From Flavobacterium ardleyense (GTDB lineage Bacteria > Bacteroidota > Bacteroidia > Flavobacteriales > Flavobacteriaceae): a DNA stretch of 64,000 nucleotides. The translations under genes were made by a program, and so were the position numbers. Shown one piece after another: positions 55,488 to 63,925 of the stretch. A model generated the notes under the pieces. The model saw nothing but the letters and a program-made list of their open reading frames with translations, was not told the DNA's origin and did no database searches. The stretch spans positions 186,001 to 250,000 of the forward strand of contig NZ_CP137891.1 of NCBI RefSeq assembly GCF_033547075.1, in the 5' to 3' direction. Position 1 is the first letter of the stretch. Every line of letters begins with the position of its first letter.

Positions 55488-55935
55488 TTAAATTTCCCAT
55501 TACACTTTCTGCCAAAGCAGCAAAGTCTAAATCTGTAGTTTCTATCGACTTTTCGTATAAATCCTTGTCCCAGATCTCAATTATATTTACTGCTGATGCT
55601 AACACAACATCTTTTGATATCTTTGCAAAGGCGCTTAAATCTTTTGCAATAAGCAATCTTCCAAGAGCATCAATTTCTACAATCTTAACTCCAGCCGTGA
55701 ACTTTCTTATAAAATCGTCATTTTGCTTAACAAACTTATTTAGTTTGTTTATTTTCTTCATCATCACTTCCCACTCCTTCATCGGGTACAATTCTATACA
55801 TTGCTGAAAAACTGACCGCTTCATCACAAATCCATCTTGTAACGAACTAGCAATCTGCTTCTTCAAAGGAGCGGGCACCATTAGCCTTCCCTTTGCGTCA
55901 ACTTTGCACTCATATGTTCCGATGATTGTATTCAA
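55462..55935 (-). CDS. mraZ: Transcriptional regulator MraZ
   Basis: A 157-residue protein of two AbrB-like (SpoVT/MazE-fold) repeats: the first with GTYECKVDAKGRLMVPAPLKK, the second with VKIVEIDALGRLLIAKDL, each carrying the DxxGR signature. MraZ forms a ring and binds direct repeats upstream of its own gene to control the dcw cluster. Three such boxes with 10-bp period lie 47-72 bp before its start, which supports autoregulation. First gene of the cluster. Confidence 0.95.
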   Translation of the reverse strand: MNTIIGTYECKVDAKGRLMVPAPLKKQIASSLQDGFVMKRSVFQQCIELYPMKEWEVMMKKINKLNKFVKQNDDFIRKFTAGVKIVEIDALGRLLIAKDLSAFAKISKDVVLASAVNIIEIWDKDLYEKSIETTDLDFAALAESVMGNLNDDEDGIS

Positions 55936-55963
55936 CTTCTTGCGTTAGTTATTAGTGTATGGA

Positions 55964-55971
55964 CAAAAATA
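55964..55971 (-). promoter_or_regulatory. -7 promoter element for the dcw cluster
   Basis: The minus strand reads TATTTTTG, an exact TAnnTTTG, about 29 nt before the mraZ start and directly downstream of the MraZ boxes. Confidence 0.5.
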
Positions 55972-55981
55972 TAAAAAAAAT

Positions 55982-56067
55982 TACCACAATATACCACAAT
56001 ATACCACATTGTTGATAAGTTTTACCACTTCCAATGGTCTTAAGCACTGACAATTAAAGTTTACCAC
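55982..56067 (-). promoter_or_regulatory. MraZ operator: GTGGTA boxes
   Basis: The plus strand has TACCAC at 55982, 55992 and 56002 (exact 10-bp period; GTGGTATATT repeats on the minus strand). Two further copies lie at 56023 (21 bp on) and 56062. This matches the known MraZ operator layout, GTGG-type boxes repeated every 10 bp, and lies just upstream of mraZ. Overlap with the expected -33 zone suggests repression. Confidence 0.8.
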
Positions 56068-56229
56068 GAAAATGAGCAGAGTCTTCACAAACTTTTTGTG
56101 CTACAATTCTTATAGCATAATATTATAATCTGATTTTGAGACATTTAAATAAATTTTTAGCTACAATCAGTAGATTATTAAAGAGTTTGATATAGCCAAA
56201 GTTTTCTCTTATAATAAATGAGAAAATCA

Positions 56230-56237
56230 TATATTTG
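56230..56237 (+). promoter_or_regulatory. -7 promoter element for the hydrolase-engB genes
   Basis: TATATTTG, exact TAnnTTTG, 26 nt before the hydrolase ATG at 56264. Confidence 0.5.
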
Positions 56238-56263
56238 CCAATAAGAAAAAGCTTGGCATACCT

Positions 56264-57034
56264 ATGGAAGATACCGTGAATAAAGAAGGAAAATATAAAT
56301 ACTTAGAAATTGGAGAAGGAACTCCCATCATCGTACTGCACGGACTTATGGGTGGATTAAGCAACTTTGAAGGAGTTGCATCTTTTTTTCCAGACAAAGG
56401 ATATAAAGTAATTATTCCTGAATTGCCGATTTACACGCAAAATATTTTGAAGACCAATGTCAAGGCTTTCGCCAAATATGTAAAGGACTTTATTACTTAC
56501 AAGAAGCTTGACCGTGTTATCTTATTAGGAAATTCACTTGGAGGTCACATTGGATTATACCACGCGAAAATGTATCCAGAAAAAATGGCTGGACTTATCA
56601 TCACTGGAAGTTCTGGCTTGTACGAAAGTGCTATGGGCGATAGCTATCCGCGACGCGGCGATTATGAGTATATCAGAAGGAAAGCGGAAGATGTATTTTA
56701 CGATCCAAAAATTGCTACCAAAGAAATTATTGATGAAGTATATGAAATGGCTAATGACCGAATCAAACTCATCAAAACTCTTACAATTGCCAAAAGTGCC
56801 ATCCGCCATAATATGGCAAAAGATTTACCAAAAATGCACGTGCCGACCTGTATTATTTGGGGTAAAAATGACAAAGTAACTCCGCCGGAAGTCGCAAAGG
56901 AGTTTCATGATAAATTACCCAATTCAAGTTTATATTGGATTGACAACTGTGGACATGCTGCAATGATGGAGCATCCGGATGAATTTAATACAATAATGTA
57001 CGAGTGGTTGCAGAAAGCAAAACTGAAAACCTAA
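56264..57034 (+). CDS. Alpha/beta fold hydrolase
   Basis: A 256-residue cytosolic hydrolase. Oxyanion region LHGLMGG, nucleophile elbow GNSLGG (Ser near 90), an acid in IWGKNDKVTP and catalytic His in NCGHAAMMEHP. The catalytic triad is complete and the length is standard. It lies 24 bp before engB, likely one transcript. The substrate cannot be told; the family includes esterases and C-C hydrolases. Confidence 0.9.
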   Translation: MEDTVNKEGKYKYLEIGEGTPIIVLHGLMGGLSNFEGVASFFPDKGYKVIIPELPIYTQNILKTNVKAFAKYVKDFITYKKLDRVILLGNSLGGHIGLYHAKMYPEKMAGLIITGSSGLYESAMGDSYPRRGDYEYIRRKAEDVFYDPKIATKEIIDEVYEMANDRIKLIKTLTIAKSAIRHNMAKDLPKMHVPTCIIWGKNDKVTPPEVAKEFHDKLPNSSLYWIDNCGHAAMMEHPDEFNTIMYEWLQKAKLKT

Positions 57035-57058
57035 GTAATTTAGAATAAAGAAAAGACA

Positions 57059-57679
57059 ATGAAGATTAACACCGCCGAATTTATAATTAGCAATTCAGAA
57101 GTAGACAAATGTCCTAAAGAATTTTTGCCCGAATATGCCTTTATCGGTCGTTCTAATGTAGGTAAATCTTCGCTGATAAATATGCTGACCAATCATAAAA
57201 AGTTAGCAAAAACTTCTGGTCGTCCAGGAAAAACACAACTGATCAACCACTTTAAAATCAATAATAATTGGTTCTTAGTCGATCTGCCAGGATATGGTTA
57301 TGCAAAAGTTTCAAAACGGACGAAATCTGTTTTCCAACAGTTTATAACTGATTATTTTGAAAAAAGAGAACAGCTCGTTTCAGCTTTTGTTCTAATTGAT
57401 ATTAGACATGAAGCTCAAGACATTGACATAGAATTTATGTCTTATCTAGGAGAAAGTGAAATTCCTTTTTGCATTATTTTTACAAAAGCTGACAAAATTA
57501 GCAAAGTGAAAATTGATTCACACGTGGCAGCGTACAAAAAGAAAATGCTAGCTAATAACTGGGAAGAGATGCCGATGCACTTTGTAACTTCTGCTACAGA
57601 GGGTACAGGAAAAGATACATTATTAGAATTTATTGACGAAGTAAATCAAGACGTCTTCAAACAGGACAGCGAGTTTTAG
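57059..57679 (+). CDS. engB: Ribosome biogenesis GTP-binding protein EngB/YsxC/YihA
   Basis: A 206-residue GTPase needed for late assembly of the 50S subunit. G1 GRSNVGKSSLIN (about 30-41), G3 DLPGYGYAK, G4 TKAD (in FTKADKIS) and G5 SATEGTG are all present; length is standard. It follows the hydrolase by 24 bp and ends at a very strong shared terminator. Confidence 0.96.
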   Translation: MKINTAEFIISNSEVDKCPKEFLPEYAFIGRSNVGKSSLINMLTNHKKLAKTSGRPGKTQLINHFKINNNWFLVDLPGYGYAKVSKRTKSVFQQFITDYFEKREQLVSAFVLIDIRHEAQDIDIEFMSYLGESEIPFCIIFTKADKISKVKIDSHVAAYKKKMLANNWEEMPMHFVTSATEGTGKDTLLEFIDEVNQDVFKQDSEF

Positions 57680-57683
57680 TCAT

Positions 57684-57727
57684 AAAAAAAAGTCGGTTTA
57701 GATCAAGATCTAAACCGACTTTTTTTA
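57684..57727. terminator. Bidirectional terminator between engB and gldC
   Basis: A perfect 20-bp stem (57685-57704 with 57707-57726) with only AA left as loop in the full pairing (in practice a GATC..GATC tip), flanked by A and T runs; it serves both convergent genes. Confidence 0.93.
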
Positions 57728-57745
57728 AGTATTTAAACGGAGAAA

Positions 57746-58084
57746 TTACTTTTTTACTAGGTCGAGATTTTCTGCAAAATAGGCACAAAAATCCTTCATC
57801 GTTTCGGTCATTTTCTCATCACCCGTTGCACGCAAGAAGGTGTCAGACATTGCCACTAGTGTTTGATGAAAAAATATTTTCATTTCATCCACAGGCATTT
57901 CTTTCGTCCAAAGATCTATTCTGAGCATTTCTTTTGCCTTACTATCCCACACAGAAAGCAGAACAGCTTTGGTTTCTTGCATTTCTATTCCACCATCCTT
58001 TGCACTCCACGTAAGTTTTTCTGGAACACGATTTTCATCTAATTCCACTTCAAATCTAATTTCTGAGGTATGTTTTGCTGTCAT
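57746..58084 (-). CDS. gldC: Gliding motility protein GldC
   Basis: A 112-residue cytosolic protein matching the GldC family: EIRFEVELDENRVPEKLTWSAKDGG near the N-terminus, VLLSVWDSKAKEMLRIDLWTK, and MKIFFHQTLVAMSDTFLRAT. In F. johnsoniae gldC lies next to gldB, and it improves gliding without being essential. It overlaps gldB by 4 bp, so both are co-translated. Gliding depends on the type IX system, which fits the T9SS cargo gene elsewhere in this window. Confidence 0.93.
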   Translation of the reverse strand: MTAKHTSEIRFEVELDENRVPEKLTWSAKDGGIEMQETKAVLLSVWDSKAKEMLRIDLWTKEMPVDEMKIFFHQTLVAMSDTFLRATGDEKMTETMKDFCAYFAENLDLVKK

Positions 58085-59040
58085 TCTTTTCTAGGTTTGT
58101 ATTTTGAGTTATCAAATATTTCTTTTGAATCTGTTTGCAATAAAGTTTCTAATGAAACATCATTATTTTTTGCATATGATCGCACAATCTGCCAACCAAT
58201 CCATCGACCCACACTGCCTGGCGTTTCATTATCTATTTCTAAATAAAACTTAGAAAATGGCGCAGGATTTATAAATCTATTGGCAAGTTTTGATGAGGTA
58301 TCAAACAACAGTTTGTTTTCGATAAAATAGCGCCACATGTAATTTTCATTCTCTTCTGACCATACTATTTCTTCAGATGTATATCCTATTTTTTGGGCAT
58401 CTGTAGCAGACGGAATCAGTAAATCTTTGAGATACAAAATCTTCCCGTTATAAATCATTTGCGATAGTAATGTTTTATCACGTGGTGGAGCAATTTTTCT
58501 TTCGGCAAAGTCCTGCGCCAGGTCAGATACAATCTGCTCTGATTCAAAGTTTTTCTTGATATAGGCAGGGTAGTCATAATATTTATGGTCTTTCCCTAAA
58601 TAGAGTTCCAAAGAAACAATTAGTAAACTATCGGTATAAATAGCTTTCATATCATTGTCCATATCTCCTATAACAGTGATAATCTTGGGATTAGCTTTTG
58701 TTTCTGGAAAATAGAATTTAATATGTTTCAGTAGTTCAGCAATTGAAGCGCTCTCGCTGTCAAAATTTTTATACTTTTTCTGAACCTCATTGTATAAGTC
58801 ACGCCACTGAGGATCTGTCATTCTTTCTTTCCAAGCCGCATCGTCATTGCTTGAAAAAAAATACGGGTATTTATTTTTGAGCGATTGGAGGTCTTCAGGT
58901 TTGGTTTCAAAAAAAGCCTGATCAAATCGATCTACATCTATACTTATAGGTATATTTTCGATTGCTTTTTCTGTCTTATTTTTCTTGTCACATGAAGTAA
59001 GTACAATAAAAAATATAAATAATATAAGATAATTCTTCAT
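58081..59040 (-). CDS. gldB: Gliding motility lipoprotein GldB
   Basis: A 319-residue lipoprotein with lipobox LTSC (signal peptide MKNYLILFIFFIVLTSC). The start chosen is ATG 59040, as an upstream ATG (59076) adds twelve charged residues before the signal peptide. The mature part has family landmarks: ISIDVDRFDQAFF, SLKNKYPYFF, VIGDMDNDMKAIYTD and PGSVGRWIGWQIV. GldB is required for gliding and chitin use in F. johnsoniae; its fold resembles a Zn-dependent protease but the activity is unknown. Confidence 0.93.
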   Translation of the reverse strand: MKNYLILFIFFIVLTSCDKKNKTEKAIENIPISIDVDRFDQAFFETKPEDLQSLKNKYPYFFSSNDDAAWKERMTDPQWRDLYNEVQKKYKNFDSESASIAELLKHIKFYFPETKANPKIITVIGDMDNDMKAIYTDSLLIVSLELYLGKDHKYYDYPAYIKKNFESEQIVSDLAQDFAERKIAPPRDKTLLSQMIYNGKILYLKDLLIPSATDAQKIGYTSEEIVWSEENENYMWRYFIENKLLFDTSSKLANRFINPAPFSKFYLEIDNETPGSVGRWIGWQIVRSYAKNNDVSLETLLQTDSKEIFDNSKYKPRKE

Positions 59041-59137
59041 ATATTGGTTTAATTTCGCTTTAATAGGCACTCGCAAGAAATATGCTTGTTATTAAATTAA
59101 CTTAATAATGCAGCCTACGGTTTTTAATTAGCTTTTA

Positions 59138-59145
59138 TAGTTTTG
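59138..59145 (+). promoter_or_regulatory. -7 promoter element for nadE
   Basis: TAGTTTTG, exact TAnnTTTG, 38 nt before the nadE ATG. Confidence 0.5.
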
Positions 59146-59183
59146 CAAATATACAGTTCACATTTCAATATATAGATAAATAG

Positions 59184-59996
59184 ATGGTCAATAATAAAGC
59201 GATTAATGCAAGCAAAGCATCAGAATTTATATCGCAATGGCTTTTAGAATATGCCACGAAAGCAAATATTAAAGGTTTTGTTATTGGAATTTCAGGTGGA
59301 ATTGATTCAGCAGTTGTTTCAACTCTTTGCGCAAAAACGGGTCTTAAAACTTTGTGCGTCCAAATGCCAATTCATCAGTCAAATAGTGAATTGACGAGAG
59401 CAAGCGAACAGATTCGGTTTTTGCAACAGCATTTTTCTAATGTAGAAGAAAATTTAATAGATCTGACTACCACATTTGATAATTATTCTGGCCTTTTTGA
59501 AAGTATAGATGACCCATTAAACGCTCTGACCTTGGCCAATACAAGAGCGAGGTTACGAATGACTACCTTATATCATCTTGCAGGATTAAATGGACTATTA
59601 GTAGCAGGAACAGGAAATAAGATTGAGGATTTCGGCGTAGGCTTTTTTACCAAATATGGTGATGGAGGAGTGGATATAAGTCCCATTGCGGATTTATTGA
59701 AATCAGAGGTTTTTGCTTTAGCAGCCCATTTAAAAATACCATCCTCTATCCAGAAAGCTTCTCCTACAGATGGATTGTTTGGAGATTCTCGTACTGATGA
59801 ACAGCAGTTGGGAGCAACTTATAACGAATTAGAGTGGGCAATGTCACAAGGAGTAGATCAAGGAGAAGGAGAAGAAGGTCTTTCTGAAAGACAGCGAGAA
59901 GTGCTGGCCATTTATAGAAAGTTAAACCGAGCAAATCAACATAAAATACAACCAATACCTGTCTGTAAAATTCCAGCAGAATTATATAGTACATAA
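59184..59996 (+). CDS. nadE: NAD+ synthase (ammonia-dependent)
   Basis: A 270-residue single-domain NAD synthetase that amidates nicotinic acid adenine dinucleotide. The PP-loop SGGIDSAV lies at about 40-47, with the later motifs ANTRARLRMTTLY, GTGNKIEDFGVGFFTKYGDGG and PTDGLFGDSRTDEQQLG. No glutaminase domain is present, so ammonia is the nitrogen donor. The gldC-gldB / nadE neighbourhood is conserved in Flavobacterium. Confidence 0.96.
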   Translation: MVNNKAINASKASEFISQWLLEYATKANIKGFVIGISGGIDSAVVSTLCAKTGLKTLCVQMPIHQSNSELTRASEQIRFLQQHFSNVEENLIDLTTTFDNYSGLFESIDDPLNALTLANTRARLRMTTLYHLAGLNGLLVAGTGNKIEDFGVGFFTKYGDGGVDISPIADLLKSEVFALAAHLKIPSSIQKASPTDGLFGDSRTDEQQLGATYNELEWAMSQGVDQGEGEEGLSERQREVLAIYRKLNRANQHKIQPIPVCKIPAELYST

Positions 59997-60047
59997 TAAA
60001 TAAAAAGAAGCTAGAAAAAATTTACCAACACCACTAAAACAAAAGTT

Positions 60048-60677
60048 ATGATTAAAGTATGTTTAGCCGACAACTACCCAGTAGTTCACTTTGGGGTGAA
60101 ATCATATTTCAAAGACCACAGCGACATCAATATAGTGTCAAATGTTGGTAATTTTGGAATGATCGCCGAAGCCTTAAAAAATAAAGAAATCGATATCCTA
60201 GTAATGGATCTCGAACTTGACGGATTTACTAGTATTTACGAAATTCGAGCAATCATTCGTGAATATCCTAATACAAAAGTAATTATATTTAGCAGTCTTC
60301 CAGAGCAAATATACGCTCCCAATGCAATCAAATCAGGCTGTTCAGCTTACGTTCATAAAACAGCGAAATTGGAATATTTAGGACAAACAATTGTTAAAGT
60401 TAGCAATGGAATTATTGTTATGAGCGAAAATGTCAAAAAAGATTTGGCTCTTATCGCTAAACAAAACAAGAGTGATCGTCTTTATCGAAAATTATCAAAT
60501 CGAGAAATTGAAGTGCTACGTTACCTAAGCGACGGTAAGAAAAATAATGAAATTTCTAAAATTTTGGATTTAAATGAAAAAACCATTAGTACATATAAAT
60601 TGCGTTTACTTACCAAACTAAATGTAACCAATTTGGTAGATTTAGTAAATAAAGCAAAAACATTAAATATCGTTTAA
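60048..60677 (+). CDS. NarL/LuxR-type response regulator
   Basis: A 209-residue response regulator: receiver domain (about 1-115) with phosphorylation Asp54 in VMDLELDG, conserved Lys in VHKTAKL; the acidic pair at the start is Asp8-Asn9 rather than two acids. A LuxR-type helix-turn-helix (about 145-205; LSNREIEVLRYLSDGKKNNEISKIL) follows. No sensor kinase is adjacent. It lies 51 bp after nadE. Its stop codon overlaps that of dnaG: both share the TTAA at 60674-60677, so the two genes end on the same bases. Confidence 0.92.
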   Translation: MIKVCLADNYPVVHFGVKSYFKDHSDINIVSNVGNFGMIAEALKNKEIDILVMDLELDGFTSIYEIRAIIREYPNTKVIIFSSLPEQIYAPNAIKSGCSAYVHKTAKLEYLGQTIVKVSNGIIVMSENVKKDLALIAKQNKSDRLYRKLSNREIEVLRYLSDGKKNNEISKILDLNEKTISTYKLRLLTKLNVTNLVDLVNKAKTLNIV

Positions 60678-62650
60678 CGAAATCCAGACATTACACGTCC
60701 CAGCTTTGTTGAGAATGCATTAATCAGGCGATAATAATCCATTGCCAACCCTAAAATTTCTGCATTGTCAGCATCGGGATCTGTAGATAAGGATTTTTTA
60801 AGCTCGTCAATGATACCGTGAACTAAAAACCAGCGCAGTGTGAGAATAGTTTCTGAAACATATTGCGAAATTGACTCAGCTTTTTCCTTGACAGCGATTT
60901 GCTGTACCTCCCATTTGTGAAGATGTTCACGCTCCTCCTCCATTAAAATATTTGTAACTTCTAAACTATATTGAGCAGGAAGACGCATTAAATAATGCTC
61001 CATTACAAATTCTTGATGTTGATTAAAATATTCGATTAAATCATTGTAAATATCTCTAAACAGTGGATTTGCAAGTTCAACCTCATCTTCCTGCAAACTC
61101 AAGAAAATTTTCTGAAAAACTTTACTCTTTTGAATGTTCGTAATTGTTTGGATATTCCCTTCATCATCAGATTGAAGGTAACTTTCTTCAAAATCTTCTT
61201 CGGTATTTCCGTATAAAAGCAGAATTTCGATTATTCTCCGTTCTAACTCATATTTTACATCTACTTTTTCAGAATTTGTCGCAGCATCATTTTTAACAAC
61301 TTCAAAGGCTTTCTGCGGTTTTTTATCCCCTTTTAGTTCATCTAATTTCTCTTTATTGACAAGTTGCGCCAAAGTACTCGTAAGTACTTGCTCCGAAATG
61401 TCCATAATTCGCGAACACTCCTGAATATAAATTTCACGCTGTATACGATCTGGTATTTTTGAAATACTGGTAACCATATCACGAATTAACCCTGCCTTTT
61501 TTACAGGGTCATTTTTGGCATCGTCGACTAATAATGAGGCTTTAAACTGAATGAAATCTTTTGAATTTTTGGCAAAATACTCCTGCAACTCTTCGCTAGA
61601 ATGCTTTTTAGCAAAACTATCGGGATCTTCACCGTCTGGAAAACCACAAACTTTTACGTTCATTCCTTCTTCAAGAATCAAATCGATTCCTCTAAGGGAA
61701 GCACGTAATCCGGCAGCATCACCGTCAAAAAGCACAGTAATATTTTTGGTTAATCTATTGATTAATCTAATTTGATCTGGACTAAGTGCTGTTCCAGAAG
61801 ATGAAACAACATTTTCTATCCCTGCTTGATGCATCTGGATTACATCGGTATATCCTTCGACCAAATAACAAGTATCTAATTTGGCAATTGATTGCTTTGC
61901 CTGGAAAAGTCCGTAAAGAACTTTACTTTTATGGTAAACATCACTTTCTGGAGAATTTAAATATTTTGCCGCTTTCTTATCGTTACCAAGAATTCGTCCT
62001 CCAAATCCTAAAACCCGGCCTGACATACTAAGTATAGGAAACATTACTCGACCGCGGAAGCGATCTGTAAGTCGGTCTTCCTTATTAATGGTCATTCCGG
62101 TTGATTCCAGAAATTCTAATTTATAACCTTGACCGAGTGCTTCTTTGGAGAAAGCATCCCACTGCTCTGGCGAAAAACCAAGTGAAAATTTCTTGATCGT
62201 GTCCATCGTAAATCCACGCTCTTTGAAATAGGAAAGTCCAATCGCTTGCCCTTCATCACTGTTGAGCATCTTATCATGGAAATATTTTCTGGCATATTCT
62301 AAAACGAGATACATGCTTTCGCGTGCGTCGATCAAAGCTTTTTCTTCTTCGGAAGCAACTGTTTCCTCGATTTCGATATTGTATTTTCTGGCGAGATATC
62401 TGATTGCTTCGGGATAAGTAAAATGCTCGTGCTCCATAATAAAAGCAATGGCATTTCCTCCTTTTCCTGAACTAAAATCCTTCCAAATCTGTTTTACTGG
62501 CGATACCATAAATGATGGTGAGCGCTCATCAGAAAACGGACTCAAACCTTTGTAATTACTACCAGCACGTTTGAGTTGAACGAAATCTTGTATTACTTCT
62601 TCGACTCTTACGGCATCAAAAACGGCATCTATTGTGGACTTGGAAATCAA
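60674..62650 (-). CDS. dnaG: DNA primase DnaG with degenerate zinc site
   Basis: A 658-residue primase that makes RNA primers for replication. The N-terminal CHC2-type domain is present in shape (LSPFSDERSPSFMVSPVKQ, then WKDFSSGKGGNAIAF) but all four zinc ligands are replaced: Ser37, Ser40, Asp58 and Ser61 where Cys, His, Cys, Cys stand in Geobacillus DnaG. The catalytic TOPRIM core is intact (YLVEGYTDVI, VLFDGDAAGLRAS), followed by a DnaB-binding-like C-terminal domain. It has a -7 element just upstream. Confidence 0.96.
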   Translation of the reverse strand: MISKSTIDAVFDAVRVEEVIQDFVQLKRAGSNYKGLSPFSDERSPSFMVSPVKQIWKDFSSGKGGNAIAFIMEHEHFTYPEAIRYLARKYNIEIEETVASEEEKALIDARESMYLVLEYARKYFHDKMLNSDEGQAIGLSYFKERGFTMDTIKKFSLGFSPEQWDAFSKEALGQGYKLEFLESTGMTINKEDRLTDRFRGRVMFPILSMSGRVLGFGGRILGNDKKAAKYLNSPESDVYHKSKVLYGLFQAKQSIAKLDTCYLVEGYTDVIQMHQAGIENVVSSSGTALSPDQIRLINRLTKNITVLFDGDAAGLRASLRGIDLILEEGMNVKVCGFPDGEDPDSFAKKHSSEELQEYFAKNSKDFIQFKASLLVDDAKNDPVKKAGLIRDMVTSISKIPDRIQREIYIQECSRIMDISEQVLTSTLAQLVNKEKLDELKGDKKPQKAFEVVKNDAATNSEKVDVKYELERRIIEILLLYGNTEEDFEESYLQSDDEGNIQTITNIQKSKVFQKIFLSLQEDEVELANPLFRDIYNDLIEYFNQHQEFVMEHYLMRLPAQYSLEVTNILMEEEREHLHKWEVQQIAVKEKAESISQYVSETILTLRWFLVHGIIDELKKSLSTDPDADNAEILGLAMDYYRLINAFSTKLGRVMSGFR

Positions 62651-62675
62651 TGTTGTTTGTTTTTATTGAGGAGGT

Positions 62676-62683
62676 CAAAGTTA
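62676..62683 (-). promoter_or_regulatory. -7 promoter element for dnaG
   Basis: The minus strand reads TAACTTTG, exact TAnnTTTG, 25 nt before the dnaG ATG. Confidence 0.5.
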
Positions 62684-62729
62684 CAAATAATCGTATTGAT
62701 TAAATACTTTTGCTCAAATATTACGGAAA

Positions 62730-62813
62730 CTCCTAGCCCCGATAGTAGCGGCATCCTCTTTCTTTTTTTCTTAGAAAAAAGAAAGAGATATAGCGGATAG
62801 CGGGATTAGCTCC
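62730..62813 (-). repeat. Dispersed palindromic repeat, copy D
   Basis: Minus strand: GGAGCTAATCCCGCTATCC, GCTATATC, a T/A-rich hairpin (62756-62787), GGATGCCGCTACTATCGGGG and CTAGGA. It aligns along its whole length with copy B. It lies between dnaG and the outer-membrane protein gene's terminator. Confidence 0.82.
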
Positions 62814-62846
62814 AAATAAAAAAAACGCCTCTCTCCAGAAGCGTTT
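62814..62846 (-). terminator. Rho-independent terminator after the outer-membrane protein gene
   Basis: An 11-bp stem AAAACGCCTCT / AGAAGCGTTTT (one mismatch) with a 4-nt loop; the minus-strand transcript then has about eight U. Confidence 0.88.
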
Positions 62847-62872
62847 TCAACTTTAACTAACTAAAAAAAATA

Positions 62873-63925
62873 TTAATTGAGGTCGATTCGCACCCCTAAC
62901 GAAACATTATTTTGATCGATTCCATTGTTTTTGAACAGCGGATTTAAATCATATTTTGCATACAAACTCACTGCTTGATAACCAACATAGGCACTGATAC
63001 CGTAGACAAAATCGTTGACATTAAAATCGCCACGCTCGCGATCACGGTTGTTATTTCCGTCCAAATCATACACTAAAATTTGCTTAGATTTGATGTTAAG
63101 TCCAGCATATCCGCCTAAACCTACCCGAAAACCTTGATGCGTTTTGAAACCATCAGAATTCGCAATTCTTTCACTTTTAGAAAAATCAAATTCCAAATGC
63201 AACGGCACAACTAGCGAAACATTTCGGAAACGAGAATCTTTTAAATCTATCAAACTTGTCTCTAGCATAGTCTCATCTTCGCTCTCCACAAAAACTCTAT
63301 TATTTGTTGGACGGAGATTATTGTACATTACAGACATTCCGTATTTTGCGTGTAAGAGATTGTGATCTTTTAAGATTCTGGTATTCCAAGTAAAACCCAA
63401 CTCGTAAAAATGTGAACCTAAATATCTATAATCTGAGTGCGCAACAGCATTGTTTGTTATAAGATTATTAAGACCGGCAGCGAAAACAAACTGGCTTACA
63501 GTTCGGTTTTCTATAAATTTGTCTGCCAAAGTATCCTTTTCTTGCTCAGCGCCAACAATAATACTTGCAGTTATATGTTTAGAAAATTTTGAACGGTAGT
63601 CTTTACCAACTGTGCCATTAACTTTTTCCTGAACAAGATCACTTAACTCTTGATGCGCCACGGCAGTTCGCTCTTCTATATTTTTCGCTCTTTTCTCGGC
63701 AACGGCAAGTTTTTGACTGTCTGCTTGCTCCTTATTGATGGTCGATTTTGCGTAAAGATCATTGATAGTTTCAACCTCAACTTTGAGCGCATCTTTCTCC
63801 TCTTGAGTGATTTTTTCGATCTTCTCGGCAATGGCGTAGGCTCGCGCTTCAAAGGTTTCTTGGGCGTATACCTGGGTTAAAAAAAGGCATAGGAATGCCG
63901 CTAACGAAAGTGTAAAATTTTTCAT
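62873..63925 (-). CDS. Outer-membrane beta-barrel protein with N-terminal coiled coil
   Basis: A 350-residue exported protein: signal peptide (about 1-21), a helical and coiled-coil stretch (about 25-105, rich in Lys and Glu: AEKIEKITQEEKDALKVEVE), then alternating strands of an outer-membrane barrel (about 115-350; FYELGFTWNTRILKDHNLLHA, GVRIDLN at the end). The barrel ends in a non-aromatic Asn. The coiled coil might bind peptidoglycan or reach the periplasm. I do not recognise the exact family. Single gene with terminator. Confidence 0.75.
   Translation of the reverse strand: MKNFTLSLAAFLCLFLTQVYAQETFEARAYAIAEKIEKITQEEKDALKVEVETINDLYAKSTINKEQADSQKLAVAEKRAKNIEERTAVAHQELSDLVQEKVNGTVGKDYRSKFSKHITASIIVGAEQEKDTLADKFIENRTVSQFVFAAGLNNLITNNAVAHSDYRYLGSHFYELGFTWNTRILKDHNLLHAKYGMSVMYNNLRPTNNRVFVESEDETMLETSLIDLKDSRFRNVSLVVPLHLEFDFSKSERIANSDGFKTHQGFRVGLGGYAGLNIKSKQILVYDLDGNNNRDRERGDFNVNDFVYGISAYVGYQAVSLYAKYDLNPLFKNNGIDQNNVSLGVRIDLN

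Noticed and set aside
62576..62800. 74-codon plus-strand frame upstream of dnaG
   Set aside because: It is antisense to dnaG and then translates dispersed repeat D.
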